Shown here in pieces: positions 37,403-47,158 of a stretch of DNA of 64,000 nucleotides. The position numbers were made by a program, and so were the translations under genes. Position 1 is the first letter of the stretch. Each line of letters begins with the position of its first letter. Source of the DNA: Mycobacterium celatum (GTDB taxonomy: Bacteria > Actinomycetota > Actinomycetes > Mycobacteriales > Mycobacteriaceae); the NCBI RefSeq assembly GCF_002101595.1, contig NZ_LQOM01000024.1:1-64000 (forward strand), in the 5' to 3' direction. Under the pieces are notes generated by a model. It did not search any database. It was given only the letters and a program-made list of their open reading frames with translations, and was not told the DNA's origin.

Positions 37403-38809
37403 CTAGTCCAGATCGTCGTGCGCCATCAACCGTCGGGCCGCCTCGGTGATCGAGCCCGACAGCGACGGGTAGACCACCAGCGTGCGCGCCAACTGGTTGA
37501 CGGTGATGCGGTTCTGTACGGCCACGGCGATCGGCAGGATCAGCTCCGAGGCGATCGGCGCCACCACCACACCGCCAATCACCACGCCGGTGGCCTGCCG
37601 GCAGAACAGCTTGACGAAACCGTGCCGCAGCTCCGACATCTTGGCCCGCGCGTTGGTCCGCAGCGGCAGCATGATCGTGCGGGCCAGCACGGATCCGTTG
37701 TCGATGGCCGATTGCGGCACTCCGACCGCGGCGATCTCGGGCCGGGTGAACACCGCCGCGGCGACCGTGCGCAGCCGGATGGGTGTGACGGCCTCGCCAA
37801 GCGCGTGCCACATCGCGATCCGGCCCTGCATCGCCGCGACCGACGCCAGCGGCAGCAAACCTGTGCAGTCGCCGGCGGCGTAGATGCCTGGCACGGCCGT
37901 GCGTGACACCCGGTCGACGGGCAGGTAGTTGCCGCGACCGAGCTCGATGCCCACCCGGTCCAGGCCCAGGCCGGCGGTGTTGGGTGTCGACCCGATCGTC
38001 ATCAGCGCATGGCTGCCCTCGACCGTGCGGCCGTCGGTCATCGTCACCAGGACACCGCCGTCGGTGCGGGTGACCGAGTCGGCGCGGGCATTCTTGACCA
38101 GCTTGACGCCGCGTTCGGCGAACGACTCCTCGAGCACCAGCGCGGCGTCGGCGTCTTCGTAGGGCAGCACCCGGTCCCGGCTGGCCACCACCGTCACCTC
38201 GACACCGAGTTCGGTGTAGGCGTTGACGAATTCGGCGCCGGTCACCCCGGAGCCGACCACTATCAGGTGGTCGGGCAGCGAGTCCAGGTCGTAGAGCTGG
38301 CGCCAGGTCAGAATGCGCTCGTCGTCGGGCTGCGCCGACGGCAGGATCCGCGGGCTCGCGCCGGTGGCGATCAGCACCACGTCGGCGTCGAGTTCGCTGG
38401 TGGCACCGTTGCCGGCGGTCACCTTGATGCAGTGCCGGGCCAGGCCCGGGCTGGTGTCGACCAGCTCGCCTTTGCCGGCGATCACCTCGACACCCATGGA
38501 CAGCAGCTGCGCGGTGATGTCGGCGGACTGCTCGGCGGCCAGCGTCTTGACCCGCTGGTGGATTTCCGGCAGCGAGATCTTGGCGTCCTCGATGTCGATG
38601 TCGAAGCCGAGCCGGGCGGCGCGGCGCAGCTCGGTGCGCAGGCCGGTCGAGGCGATGAACGTCTTGGACGGCACGCAGTCGGCCAGTACGGCGGCGCCGC
38701 CGATGCCGTCGGAGTCGACGACGGTGACCGCAGCGTCGCGCGCCGCGGCGACCAGCGCCGCCTCGTAGCCGGCGGGGCCGCCGCCGATGATCACGATGCG
38801 GGTCGCCAC
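37403..38809 (-). CDS. lpdA: NAD(P)H quinone reductase LpdA
   Basis: 468 aa flavoprotein disulfide reductase-like enzyme (Rv3303c). FAD motif IVIIGGGPAGYEAALVA, NAD(P) motif VVGSGVTGAEFVNAY, and YAAGDCTG are present, but the redox CxxxxC pair is missing: the segment reads GGAAVLADCVPSK, with a single cysteine. It therefore acts as a quinone reductase rather than a lipoamide dehydrogenase. GTG start is 7 bases after a TAGGTT box. It is divergent from the cyclotransferase-like gene. Confidence 0.93.
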   Translation of the reverse strand: MATRIVIIGGGPAGYEAALVAAARDAAVTVVDSDGIGGAAVLADCVPSKTFIASTGLRTELRRAARLGFDIDIEDAKISLPEIHQRVKTLAAEQSADITAQLLSMGVEVIAGKGELVDTSPGLARHCIKVTAGNGATSELDADVVLIATGASPRILPSAQPDDERILTWRQLYDLDSLPDHLIVVGSGVTGAEFVNAYTELGVEVTVVASRDRVLPYEDADAALVLEESFAERGVKLVKNARADSVTRTDGGVLVTMTDGRTVEGSHALMTIGSTPNTAGLGLDRVGIELGRGNYLPVDRVSRTAVPGIYAAGDCTGLLPLASVAAMQGRIAMWHALGEAVTPIRLRTVAAAVFTRPEIAAVGVPQSAIDNGSVLARTIMLPLRTNARAKMSELRHGFVKLFCRQATGVVIGGVVVAPIASELILPIAVAVQNRITVNQLARTLVVYPSLSGSITEAARRLMAHDDLD

Positions 38810-38816
38810 GATCCCT

Positions 38817-38822
38817 AACCTA
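38817..38822 (-). promoter_or_regulatory. -10 box for lpdA
   Basis: TAGGTT (minus strand) ends 7 bases before the GTG of lpdA. With the box at 38863-38868 it forms a compact divergent promoter pair in a 67-base gap. Confidence 0.5.
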
Positions 38823-38862
38823 GCCCGCTGCTCGGATGACCGCCGGATCAGCAGCCGCCGGT

Positions 38863-38868
38863 TAAGCT
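38863..38868 (+). promoter_or_regulatory. -10 box for the cyclotransferase-like gene
   Basis: TAAGCT ends 8 bases before the GTG at 38877. It is the same hexamer and spacing as at accD5. Confidence 0.5.
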
Positions 38869-38876
38869 TTTTCTCC

Positions 38877-39365
38877 GTGCCGCTCTACGCCGCGTACGGG
38901 TCGAACATGGATCCAGAGCAGATGGCGCAGCGGGCACCACACTCGCCGATGGCCGGCACCGGCTGGTTGCACGGCTGGCGGCTGACCTTCGGCGGCGAGG
39001 ACATCGGCTGGGAGGGCGCGCTGGCTACCGTCGTCGAAGACCCTGGGTCCAAGGTGTTCGTCGTGCTCTACGACGTCACGCCGGCCGACGAGCAGAACCT
39101 GGACCGCTGGGAAGGGTCCGAGCTGGGCATCCACAAGAAGATCCGATGTCGGGTGGAGCGGTTGACCGGCTTTTCCACGGACGCTCCGCCTGAGCCGGTG
39201 CTGGCGTGGCTGTATGTGGTGGACGCCTGGGAGGGCGGGCTGCCGTCGGCGCACTACCTGGGTGTGATGGCCGACGCCGCCGAAATCGCCGGCGCGCCAC
39301 CAGAATACGTGCACGACCTGCGCACCCGCCCGGCCCGCAACATCGGCCCCGGCCACGGCGATTGA
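38877..39365 (+). CDS. Gamma-glutamylcyclotransferase-like protein
   Basis: 162 aa, Rv3304 equivalent, of the GGCT/AIG2 fold. The substrate-binding loop YAAYGSNMDPEQM opens the protein, and a glutamate in DRWEGSELG is placed like the family's catalytic acid. Actual substrate is unknown. The GTG at 38877 gives the expected N-terminus PLYAAYGSN and follows a -10 box at 8 bases. A 60-base palindrome begins 12 bases after the stop. Confidence 0.85.
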   Translation: MPLYAAYGSNMDPEQMAQRAPHSPMAGTGWLHGWRLTFGGEDIGWEGALATVVEDPGSKVFVVLYDVTPADEQNLDRWEGSELGIHKKIRCRVERLTGFSTDAPPEPVLAWLYVVDAWEGGLPSAHYLGVMADAAEIAGAPPEYVHDLRTRPARNIGPGHGD

Positions 39366-39376
39366 TTTTCGTGGGC

Positions 39377-39436
39377 GCGAGCGTGCGTGTTCCCGGCCGA
39401 CACGCCAACCAAATCACCGGGTTTGCGCACGCTCGC
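39377..39436. repeat. 60-base palindromic intergenic element, copy 1
   Basis: Arms GCGAGCGTGCG (39377-39387) and CGCACGCTCGC (39426-39436) are perfect complements. Inside are TGTTCCCGGCCGACACGCC and a GGGTTTG segment. The element at 55019-55077 has the same arms and interior layout. It sits between convergent genes and may also end transcription. Confidence 0.8.
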
Positions 39437-39447
39437 GGGCTAGAAGG

Positions 39448-40617
39448 CTAGAAGGCGGCCGCCTGCTCGACGATGTTGACCATCACCCGCACCCCGATCG
39501 CCAGGGCCCGCTCGTCGAGGTCGAATGTCGGCTGGTGCAGATCCAGCTGCGGTCCGTGACCCGACCACACGCCGAGCCGGGCCATCGCCCCGGGGACTTC
39601 CTCCAGATACCAGGAGAAGTCCTCGCCGCCGCCGGACTGGCGGGTGTCGGCCAGCACGTCGGGCCCGACCGCCTCGATCGCGTGCGCCAGGATCCGCGTC
39701 GACACCTCCTCGTTGACCACCGGCGGCACCCCGCGGTGGTAGGCCAGCGTGTGCTCGATGCCGAGCGGCGCCAGCAGCGACGACACCGCCTCGCGGATGA
39801 TGCCCTCCAGGCTCTGCCAGGTCTCCCGGCTGGCGGTGCGCACAGTGCCGGCCAGCACCCCGGTCTGCGGGATCGCGTTGGCCGCCACGCCGGCGTTGAC
39901 CGCCCCCCACACCAGCACGGTGCTCTTGCGTGGGTCGATGCGCCGTGACAACACCCCCGGCACTCCCGTGATCAGCGTGCCGATGCCGTAGACCAGGTCG
40001 GCGGTCAGGTGCGGCCGCGAGGTGTGCCCGCCGGGCGAGTGCAGGGTGATCTCCAGCCGGTCGGCGGCCGACGTGATCGGGCCGGGTTTGACGGCGACCC
40101 GCCCGACCGCCAGCCGGGGGTCACAGTGCAGCGCGAAGATCCGGGTCACCCCGGCCAGCGCCCCGGCGGCGATCGCGTCGATCGCACCGCCGGGCATCAG
40201 CTCCTCGGCGGCTTGGAAGATCAGCCGCACGCCGACCGGCAGTTCGGGTACCGCAGCCAGCGCCAGCGCGGTGCCCAGCAGGATCGCGGTGTGCGCGTCG
40301 TGGCCGCAGGCATGCGCGACGTTGGGCATCGTCGACGCATACGGCGCGCCGGTCCGCTCGGCCATCGGCAAGGCGTCCATGTCGGCCCGCAGCGCGATCC
40401 GCGGCTCGTGGTCCGGACCGAAATCGCAGGTCAACCCCGTCCCACCGGGCAGCACCTTCGGGTTGAGCCCGGCGTCGGCCAACCGCTCGGCGACGAACTG
40501 CGTGGTGGCGAACTCCTGGCGGCCCAGCTCCGGGTAACGATGGATGTGCCGGCGCCACTCGACCAGGTCGTCGTGGTGTGCGGCCAGCCAGGATTCGGCG
40601 GCATCGATCAGGCTCAT
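39448..40617 (-). CDS. amiA1: M20D amidohydrolase AmiA1
   Basis: 389 aa M20D peptidase-family amidohydrolase, of the type cleaving N-acyl amino acids. The metal ligands are visible in HACGHDAHTAILLG, AAEELMPGG and the C-terminal GGEDFSWYLEEV. It corresponds to Rv3305c. Start ATG overlaps the amiB1 stop by 4 bases. The two paralogous hydrolases form an operon; the physiological substrate is not known. Confidence 0.9.
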   Translation of the reverse strand: MSLIDAAESWLAAHHDDLVEWRRHIHRYPELGRQEFATTQFVAERLADAGLNPKVLPGGTGLTCDFGPDHEPRIALRADMDALPMAERTGAPYASTMPNVAHACGHDAHTAILLGTALALAAVPELPVGVRLIFQAAEELMPGGAIDAIAAGALAGVTRIFALHCDPRLAVGRVAVKPGPITSAADRLEITLHSPGGHTSRPHLTADLVYGIGTLITGVPGVLSRRIDPRKSTVLVWGAVNAGVAANAIPQTGVLAGTVRTASRETWQSLEGIIREAVSSLLAPLGIEHTLAYHRGVPPVVNEEVSTRILAHAIEAVGPDVLADTRQSGGGEDFSWYLEEVPGAMARLGVWSGHGPQLDLHQPTFDLDERALAIGVRVMVNIVEQAAAF

Positions 40618-41798
40618 GACGCCGCCCGCAACTCGCGCGCCGCAAGCACCCGGTCGCGTTGCTCCGGCGACTCGGCGAGGTGAACCACCGTGCGCGCCAA
40701 CATGATTGCGCCGTCGAGCACCGCCTGATCGGCGCTGGGCCCTGCCGCCGCGGCGGTGAAGGCGGGCTGGTGCAGGACCGCACCGTCGGCGTCGACGGCC
40801 ACCAGCGGATGGATTCCCGGCAGCAGCTGGGTGACGTTGCCCATGTCGGTGCTGCCCACGGGAAGCGCCGCCTCGAGCTGTTCGTCAACCGGGGTACGCC
40901 CCAGCCGGGCCATCTCGTCGCGCATAGCGCCGGCCAGCCAGGGATCGGGCTTGAGCGCCTGATACGTCGGCTCGAAATGGCTGACGTCGTAGTCGCAGCC
41001 GGTGGCCACCGCGCCGGCCAGGAAGCAGTCGCCCGCCCGCGCTTCCAGATCGCGCAGCAGCGACGAGTCGGGGGCGCGCAGCGCATACTGCAGTTCGGTG
41101 CGCGCCGGGATGACGTTGCTGGCCTGCCCGCCGTCGGTGACGATGCCATGAACCTGCTGTCCGGGCACCAGCTGCTGGCGGAGCAACCCGATGGCGACTT
41201 GGGCGACGGTGGCGGCGTCGGCGGCGTTGACGCCGAGAAACGGCGCGGCCGACGCGTGCGCCTCCCGGCCGGCGTAGCGCACCCGGACGCCCGCCAGCGC
41301 CAGCGAGCGGGCGGCGGCAATGTCCAGCGGCCCGGGATGGATCATCACCGCGACCGCGACGTCGTCGAACACTCCGGCGTTCAGCAGCAACACTTTTCCG
41401 CCACCCGACTCCTCGGCGGGGGTGCCGATCAGCGCGACGGTCAGGCCCAGTTCATCGGCGACCTCGGCCAGCGCCAGCGCGGTGCCCACCGCCGACGCGG
41501 CGATGATGTTGTGGCCGCAGGCGTGTCCGATTTCGGGCAACGCGTCGTATTCGGCGCACACACCGACGACCAGCGGGCCGCTGCCGAAGTCGGCGCGAAA
41601 CGCGGTGTCCAAACCACCGGCGGCAGCGGTGATCTCGAAACCGCGCTCGCCGACCAGCGATTGCGCCTTGGCGCAGCTGAGGTGCTCGTCGAACGCCAGC
41701 TCCGGTTCGGCGTGGATCGCGTGGGACAACGCGACCAAGTCGCTGCCACGGCGCCGCACCGCGTCCTCGACGGCGTCCAACGCGGTGGCTGTGGGCAT
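40614..41798 (-). CDS. amiB1: M20D amidohydrolase AmiB1
   Basis: 394 aa paralogue of the next gene, with ligands in [25 protein letters not shown] and the later [14 protein letters not shown] segment. Family members include p-aminobenzoyl-glutamate hydrolase-like enzymes. It corresponds to Rv3306c. The ATG at 41798 is preceded at 6 bases by GATACT (41805-41810), a likely -10 box. Divergent from deoD with 34 bases between starts. Confidence 0.9.
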   Translation of the reverse strand: MPTATALDAVEDAVRRRGSDLVALSHAIHAEPELAFDEHLSCAKAQSLVGERGFEITAAAGGLDTAFRADFGSGPLVVGVCAEYDALPEIGHACGHNIIAASAVGTALALAEVADELGLTVALIGTPAEESGGGKVLLLNAGVFDDVAVAVMIHPGPLDIAAARSLALAGVRVRYAGREAHASAAPFLGVNAADAATVAQVAIGLLRQQLVPGQQVHGIVTDGGQASNVIPARTELQYALRAPDSSLLRDLEARAGDCFLAGAVATGCDYDVSHFEPTYQALKPDPWLAGAMRDEMARLGRTPVDEQLEAALPVGSTDMGNVTQLLPGIHPLVAVDADGAVLHQPAFTAAAAGPSADQAVLDGAIMLARTVVHLAESPEQRDRVLAARELRAAS

Positions 41799-41804
41799 TC
41801 TCGC

Positions 41805-41824
41805 AGTATCTCACCGGCTAGGCT
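41805..41824. promoter_or_regulatory. Divergent -10 boxes for amiB1 and deoD
   Basis: GATACT on the minus strand (41810-41805), 6 bases before the amiB1 ATG, and TAGGCT on the plus strand (41819-41824), 8 bases before the deoD GTG. The whole intergenic gap is 34 bases, so the two promoters must overlap and probably interfere. Confidence 0.5.
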
Positions 41825-41832
41825 GCGGCATT

Positions 41833-42627
41833 GTGACTGGTCCCGAGGCCCTTGCGCGACGGGCGGCCGAGCTCATCGCCGACGGCACCGGCGTCGCCGA
41901 ACACGACGTCGCGGTCGTGCTCGGGTCGGGGTGGGCGCCGGCCGTCGCCGCGCTGGGCTCGCCGACCGCGGTGTTGCCGATGGCCGAGCTGCCCGGGTTC
42001 ACTCCGCCCACCGCCGTCGGGCACACCGGTCAGGTGCTGTCGGTGCCGGTCGGTGAACACCGGGTGCTGGTGCTGGCCGGCCGCATTCACGCCTACGAGG
42101 GCCACGACCTGCTGCACGTGGTGCATCCGGTGCGAGCGGCGTGTGCGGCCGGGGCGCGCCTCGTCGTGCTGACCAACGCGGCCGGCGGGCTGCGCGACGA
42201 CTTCGAGGTCGGCCAGCCGGTCCTGATCAGCGACCACCTCAACCTCACCGCGCGCTCTCCGCTGGTCGGGCCGCAGTTCGTGGACCTGGTCGACGCGTAC
42301 GCGCCGCGGCTGCGCGCGCTGGCCCGCGAGGTCGATCCGGCGCTGGTGGAAGGCGTGTACGCGGGGTTGCCGGGCCCGCACTACGAGACGCCGGCCGAGA
42401 TCCGGATGCTGCGGGTGCTGGGCGCCGACCTGGTGGGCATGTCGACCGTGCACGAGACGATCGCAGCCCGCGCGGCCGGCGCCGAGGTGCTGGGGGTGTC
42501 GCTGGTGACCAACCTAGCGGCCGGGATCACTGGCGAGCCGCTCAGCCACGCCGAGGTGCTGGCGGCCGGCGCGGCGTCGGCGACCCGGATGGGGTCGCTG
42601 CTGGCCGATGTGGTCGCGCGCGTGTGA
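41833..42627 (+). CDS. deoD: Purine nucleoside phosphorylase DeoD
   Basis: 264 aa trimeric-type purine nucleoside phosphorylase releasing purine base and ribose 1-phosphate. Motifs: VVLGSGWAP phosphate loop, [36 protein letters not shown], and VGMSTVHE. It corresponds to Rv3307. I start at the GTG at 41833 because of the -10 box at 8 bases and the conserved beginning [13 protein letters not shown]. The stop overlaps pmmB by 4 bases (GTGA). Confidence 0.93.
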   Translation: MTGPEALARRAAELIADGTGVAEHDVAVVLGSGWAPAVAALGSPTAVLPMAELPGFTPPTAVGHTGQVLSVPVGEHRVLVLAGRIHAYEGHDLLHVVHPVRAACAAGARLVVLTNAAGGLRDDFEVGQPVLISDHLNLTARSPLVGPQFVDLVDAYAPRLRALAREVDPALVEGVYAGLPGPHYETPAEIRMLRVLGADLVGMSTVHETIAARAAGAEVLGVSLVTNLAAGITGEPLSHAEVLAAGAASATRMGSLLADVVARV

Positions 42628-44183
42628 ACCCGCAGGAGTGGATTGCGCACGACCCCGATCCGGTGACGGCGGCCGAGCTCGCCGCCTGTGACGCCGACGA
42701 GCTGGCGGCACGGTTCGCCCGGCCGCTGAGGTTCGGCACCGCCGGTTTGCGCGGGCCGGTGCGCGGCGGTCCCGACGCCATGAACCTCGCCGTGGTGCTC
42801 CGCGCGACGTGGGCGGTGGCGCAGGTCCGCCAAGCCGGCACCGTCGTCGTCGGCCGGGACGCGCGGCACGGGTCGGCCGAGTTCGCGGTGGCAGCAGCCG
42901 AAGTCCTTGCCGCAAAGGGGTTTTCGGTGGTATTGCTGCCCGATCCCGTACCCACACCGGTGCTGGCGTTTTCGGTGCGCCATCTCGGCGCGGCCGCCGG
43001 CATCCAGATCACCGCGTCGCACAACCCGCCCGCCGACAACGGCTACAAGGTGTATTTCGACGGCGGCATCCAGATCGTCTCGCCCACCGACCGCGACATC
43101 GAAAACGCTATGGCCACAGCACCATTCGCCGACCAGATACCCAGACAGCCGGTCAAGCCGGCCGACACCGATCTCGTGGACCGTTATATAGAGCGGGCCG
43201 CGGCGGTGCGACGCTCACAGGGTTCGGTGCGGGTGGCGCTGACACCGCTGCACGGGGTGGGCGGCGCGGTGGCGGTCGAGACGTTGCGGCGTGCCGGCTT
43301 CGACGACGTGCACACGGTGGCGGCCCAGTTCGCTCCGGATCCCGGCTTCCCCACCGTCGCGTTTCCCAACCCCGAAGAGCCGGGCGCCACCGACGCGCTG
43401 CTGGCCCTGGCGGCGGACGTGGCCGCGGACGTCGCTATCGCGCTGGATCCCGACGCCGACCGCTGCGCGGTCGGGATTCGAAACCCGGACGGCTCGTGGC
43501 GGATGCTCTCCGGCGACGAAACCGGTTGGCTACTAGGCGATTACATCCTCTCTCACACCGAAAGCCCCGAGACCAGCGTGGTGGCCAGCACCGTGGTGTC
43601 CTCGCGGATGCTGGCCGCGATCGCCGCGCAGTACGGCGCGCGCCACGTCGAAACCCTGACCGGTTTCAAATGGCTGGCCCGCGCCGACGCCGACCTGCCC
43701 GGCAAAACACTGGTCTATGCCTACGAGGAGGCGATCGGGCACTGCGTCGACCCGGAAGCGGTCCGCGACAAGGACGGAATCAGCGCCGCCGTACTCGTCT
43801 GCGACCTGGTGGCATCGCTCAAGCAGCAGGGCCGTTCGCTGCTCGACATGCTCGACGACCTCGCCCGCCGGCACGGCGTGCACATGGTCGACGCCGTGTC
43901 ACGACCCGTGTCCGACGCCGAGGAGGCGGCCGCCCTGATGGGCCGGCTACGCGCACGGCCACCGGGCCGGATCGCCGGATTCGCCGCGACCACAACCGAT
44001 CTGCGGCCCCGCACCGACGCACTGATCTTCACGGGCGGCGACGCCGAAGCGTCGGTACGGGCGGTGGTGCGGCCGTCGGGCACCGAACCGAAACTCAAGT
44101 GCTACTTGGAGGTTCGCTGCACGGATCGCGGCCGCGCAGCCGGGTTGCTCGACGAGCTGGTGCAGCAGGTACGCCGCTGGTAG
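42624..44183 (+). CDS. pmmB: Phosphopentomutase/phosphomannomutase PmmB
   Basis: 519 aa alpha-D-phosphohexomutase. The phosphoserine loop [14 protein letters not shown], the metal loop [10 protein letters not shown], the sugar loop YEEAIGH and the phosphate loop [10 protein letters not shown] are complete. Overlap with deoD suggests it converts ribose 1-phosphate from nucleoside phosphorolysis to ribose 5-phosphate (phosphopentomutase), although it is named as a phosphomannomutase. GTG start at 42624. It converges on upp with one base between stops. Confidence 0.92.
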   Translation: MNPQEWIAHDPDPVTAAELAACDADELAARFARPLRFGTAGLRGPVRGGPDAMNLAVVLRATWAVAQVRQAGTVVVGRDARHGSAEFAVAAAEVLAAKGFSVVLLPDPVPTPVLAFSVRHLGAAAGIQITASHNPPADNGYKVYFDGGIQIVSPTDRDIENAMATAPFADQIPRQPVKPADTDLVDRYIERAAAVRRSQGSVRVALTPLHGVGGAVAVETLRRAGFDDVHTVAAQFAPDPGFPTVAFPNPEEPGATDALLALAADVAADVAIALDPDADRCAVGIRNPDGSWRMLSGDETGWLLGDYILSHTESPETSVVASTVVSSRMLAAIAAQYGARHVETLTGFKWLARADADLPGKTLVYAYEEAIGHCVDPEAVRDKDGISAAVLVCDLVASLKQQGRSLLDMLDDLARRHGVHMVDAVSRPVSDAEEAAALMGRLRARPPGRIAGFAATTTDLRPRTDALIFTGGDAEASVRAVVRPSGTEPKLKCYLEVRCTDRGRAAGLLDELVQQVRRW

Positions 44184-44184
44184 C

Positions 44185-44808
44185 TCAGCGCGGCCCGAAC
44201 TGGCGATCTCCGGCGTCGCCGAGACCCGGCACAATGTAGGCGTTTTCGTTGAGCCGCTCGTCGACTGCGGCGGTGAACACCCGCACGAAGGTTGCTGCCT
44301 TCTCCAGCGCCGCAAGGCCTTCCGGTGCCGCCACCACGCACAGCACGGTGATATCGCGCGCGCCGCGGCGGCGCAGCAAGCCGATGGTGTGAGTCATCGA
44401 TCCGCCGGTAGCCAGCATCGGGTCGAGAACCATCACCGGCTGGGCGCTCAAATCGTCGGGTAACGCTTCGAGATAGGGGACGGGCGAAAAGGTTTCCTCG
44501 TCGCGGACAACGCCGACGAAACCCACTCGGGCCTCCGGCAGCAGGGCGTGCGCCTGGTCGACCATGCCCAGTCCGGCCCGCAGCACCGGCACCAGCAGCG
44601 GCGGCGTGGCCAGCCGCGCCCCGGCTGTCTCGGCCAGCGGCGTGCGCACCGGGACTTTTTCGCACGGCGCGTCACGGGTGGCCTCGTAGACCAGCATCAG
44701 GGTCAGGTCGCGCAGCGCCGCGCGGAACGCGACGTTGTCGGTGCGCTCGTCGCGCAGTGTGGTCAGGCGGGCCGCGGCCAGCGGATGGTCAACGACACGC
44801 ACTTCCAC
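44185..44808 (-). CDS. upp: Uracil phosphoribosyltransferase Upp
   Basis: 207 aa enzyme making UMP from uracil and PRPP. The PRPP loop [16 protein letters not shown] and the uracil site [15 protein letters not shown] are intact. I start at the GTG at 44808, 8 bases after TAGGGT (44822-44817), which gives the expected length; upstream in-frame starts are not conserved. It salvages uracil that DeoA, Cdd and PsuG activities in this window could release. Confidence 0.93.
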   Translation of the reverse strand: MEVRVVDHPLAAARLTTLRDERTDNVAFRAALRDLTLMLVYEATRDAPCEKVPVRTPLAETAGARLATPPLLVPVLRAGLGMVDQAHALLPEARVGFVGVVRDEETFSPVPYLEALPDDLSAQPVMVLDPMLATGGSMTHTIGLLRRRGARDITVLCVVAAPEGLAALEKAATFVRVFTAAVDERLNENAYIVPGLGDAGDRQFGPR

Positions 44809-44878
44809 GGCAACCGACCCTAGTATTTTCGGCCAGGACACGCGTGCATTCATGTCCATCTGCGGGGAGACCAGCTCC

Positions 44879-44884
44879 TATACT
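44879..44884 (+). promoter_or_regulatory. -10 box for sapM
   Basis: TATACT, a perfect -10 hexamer, ends 6 bases before the sapM ATG at 44891. No ribosome site lies between. Confidence 0.6.
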
Positions 44885-44890
44885 CCCGGC

Positions 44891-45787
44891 ATGCGCCGCC
44901 GCAGCCGGCGACACGGCAGACCACAGCGGGCCGTCAGCCTATTCGGCGTATTGGCGGTCTTGACCGCGGTGATGTCTTGGCCGCCAGCACATTTCGGGCC
45001 GACCGCGCCGCCGGTGAACACCGCCGCCGCTATTCCGACGCCCGCGCACGTCGTCGTCGTCGTGGAAGAGAACCGCTCCTACGCCAACATCATCGGCAAC
45101 CCGGCTGCTCCGTACATCAACTCGCTGGCCGCCGGCGGCGCGTCGATGACCCAGTCCTTCGCCGAAGTGCATCCCAGCCAACCGAACTACTTCGCACTGT
45201 TCGCCGGCAGCACACTCGGGGTCAAGGAGAACAGCTGCCCGGTCAACGGTGGCACCACCCCGAACCTCGGTTCGCAGTTGCTTTCCACCGGACGCACTTT
45301 CGCGGGCTATGCCGAAAGCCTGCCGGCCGTCGGCTCGCCGGCCTGCAGCTCCGCCAAATATGCCCGCAAGCACGCGCCGTGGGTCAACTTCACCAACATC
45401 CCGCCCGCCTACTCGCTACCGTTCTCGGCTTTCCCGGCCAACTACGCCAGCCTGCCGACGGTCTCGTTCGTCATCCCCAACGTCGACAACGACATGCACG
45501 ACGGCTCGATCGCGCAAGGCGACACCTGGCTGTACCGCAACCTGTCGCCATACGCGGAGTGGGCGAAGGCCAACAACAGCCTGCTGATCCTCACGTGGGA
45601 CGAGGACGACAACAGCCAACACAACCAGATCCCGACCGTCTTCTACGGCGCCCACATCAGGCCGGGCACCTATGCCGAGCCGATCAGCCACTACAACGTG
45701 TTGTCGACGCTGGAGCAGATGTACGGACTGCCCAAGCTCGGTCTGGCCGCCCGGGCCCCGGCCATCACCGACATTTGGGCCGGCTAG
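44891..45787 (+). CDS. sapM: Secreted acid phosphatase SapM
   Basis: 298 aa exported phosphatase that in M. tuberculosis removes phosphate from phosphatidylinositol 3-phosphate and blocks phagosome maturation. A signal sequence follows a basic start (RRRSRRHGRPQR) with a hydrophobic core to about residue 30. Catalytic-type motifs: VVVEENRSYANIIG, HPSQPNYFALFAGST, PNVDNDMHDGS and LTWDEDDN. It corresponds to Rv3310. ATG at 44891 is 6 bases after TATACT. Its presence suggests a host-associated life. Confidence 0.92.
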   Translation: MRRRSRRHGRPQRAVSLFGVLAVLTAVMSWPPAHFGPTAPPVNTAAAIPTPAHVVVVVEENRSYANIIGNPAAPYINSLAAGGASMTQSFAEVHPSQPNYFALFAGSTLGVKENSCPVNGGTTPNLGSQLLSTGRTFAGYAESLPAVGSPACSSAKYARKHAPWVNFTNIPPAYSLPFSAFPANYASLPTVSFVIPNVDNDMHDGSIAQGDTWLYRNLSPYAEWAKANNSLLILTWDEDDNSQHNQIPTVFYGAHIRPGTYAEPISHYNVLSTLEQMYGLPKLGLAARAPAITDIWAG

Positions 45788-45816
45788 CCCGCGCGGGCAG
45801 CGGAGGCGGTCGTCGT

Positions 45817-45822
45817 TATTCT
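45817..45822 (+). promoter_or_regulatory. -10 box for the Rv3311-like gene
   Basis: TATTCT ends 6 bases before the ATG at 45829, again with no ribosome site in the gap. Confidence 0.5.
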
Positions 45823-45828
45823 GTGCCG

Positions 45829-47079
45829 ATGGCTGCTGACCTCGTGCCTATCCGCCTGAGCCTGACCACCGGTGACCGCTACACCGTGTGGGCGCCCCGC
45901 TGGCGCGACGCCGGCGACGAGTGGGAGGCCTTCCTGGGCCGCGACGAAGACCTGTACGGCTTCGAAACAGTCGCCGACCTGGTTGCTTTCGTGCGGACGA
46001 ACACCGACCACGACCTGGCCGACCACCCGGGCTGGCAGGAGCTCACTGAGGCCAACGCGCACAAGTTGGAACCCGCCGAGGACCAGCGATTCGACTTGAT
46101 CGCGGTCGAGGAACTTCTCGCCGAAAAGCCGACCGAGGAGTCGGTCGCGGCGCTGGCGGGCACGCTGGCGATCGTGTCGTCCATCGGATCGGTGTGCGAG
46201 CTGCCGGCGGTGACGAAGTTCTTCAACGGCAACCCGACCCTGGGCACCGTCGCCGGCGGCGTCGAGCACTTCGCCGGCAAGGCGGGCCTCAAACGCTGGA
46301 ACGCAATCGCCGAAATCATCGGGCGCGGCTGGGACGACGTGCTCGCCGCCGTCGACGGCATCGTCAGCACACCGGAGGTCGACGCCGCCGCATCGATGAA
46401 GGCCGCCGACGAATTGGCGGAACCGCCGGAGGAAGAACCACTGACCGACGACGAGGTCGCCGAAGAAGAACCAACTGACGACGCCGAAGAGGAAACCCGT
46501 GCGGCCGGCGACAACGCAGTCCTCGGCGGCGACGAGGACTTCTGGCTGAAGGTGGGCATCGACCCGATCCGGATCATGACCGGCGCCGGCACGTTCTACA
46601 CGCTGCGCTGCTATTTCGACGACCGACCGATCTTCTTGGGCCGCAACGGGCGGATCAGCGTGTTCAGCTCCGAGCGGGCCCTGGCCCGCTATCTGGCAGA
46701 CGAGCACGACCACGATCTGTCGGACCTGAGCACCTACGACGACATCCGCACCGCCGCCACCGACGGCTCCCTGCAGGTCGACATCACCGACGACAACGTC
46801 TACGTACTCACCGGGCTGGCCGACGACTTCGCCGAGGGGCCCGACGCGGTGGACAGCGACCAGCTCGAGCTGGCCGTCGAGTTTCTCCGCGACGTCGGCG
46901 ACTACGCCGAGGACAACACCGTCGACAAGGCGCTGGCCACCGAACGCCCGCTGGGCCAGCTGATCGCATACGTTCTCGACCCCGGCTCGGTCGCCAAGCC
47001 CACCCCGCCGTACGCCGAGGCGGTGCGGGAGTGGGAGGAGCTGGACCGCTTCGTGGAGTCGCGGCTAAGGCGCGAGTAG
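45829..47079 (+). CDS. Rv3311-like acidic protein
   Basis: 416 aa, strongly acidic, no signal peptide or membrane segment. It has two halves of similar design: each begins with a beta-rich stretch (RYTVWAPRWRDAGDEWEAFLG; FYTLRCYFDDRPIFLGRNG) and then a D/E-rich helical part (DHDLADHP; DHDLSDLS), joined by a very acidic linker near residues 200-225. This points to an internal duplication. No biochemical function is known. A perfect palindrome follows the stop. Confidence 0.8.
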   Translation: MAADLVPIRLSLTTGDRYTVWAPRWRDAGDEWEAFLGRDEDLYGFETVADLVAFVRTNTDHDLADHPGWQELTEANAHKLEPAEDQRFDLIAVEELLAEKPTEESVAALAGTLAIVSSIGSVCELPAVTKFFNGNPTLGTVAGGVEHFAGKAGLKRWNAIAEIIGRGWDDVLAAVDGIVSTPEVDAAASMKAADELAEPPEEEPLTDDEVAEEEPTDDAEEETRAAGDNAVLGGDEDFWLKVGIDPIRIMTGAGTFYTLRCYFDDRPIFLGRNGRISVFSSERALARYLADEHDHDLSDLSTYDDIRTAATDGSLQVDITDDNVYVLTGLADDFAEGPDAVDSDQLELAVEFLRDVGDYAEDNTVDKALATERPLGQLIAYVLDPGSVAKPTPPYAEAVREWEELDRFVESRLRRE

Positions 47080-47095
47080 CGCCGCGAGTAGGCCC

Positions 47096-47157
47096 GGCGA
47101 GCAGACGCAAAATCGCACGGATCCGTCCCGGATCGTGCGATTTTGCGTCTGCTCGCC
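47096..47157. terminator. 23-base palindrome between convergent genes
   Basis: Perfect complementary arms at 47096-47118 and 47135-47157 (GGCGAGCAGACGCAAAATCG...), loop 16 bases containing GGATCCGTCCCGGATC. It lies exactly between the stops of the Rv3311-like gene and the ABC permease, so it can serve as a two-way terminator. It may also be a dispersed element. Confidence 0.75.
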
Positions 47158-47158
47158 G

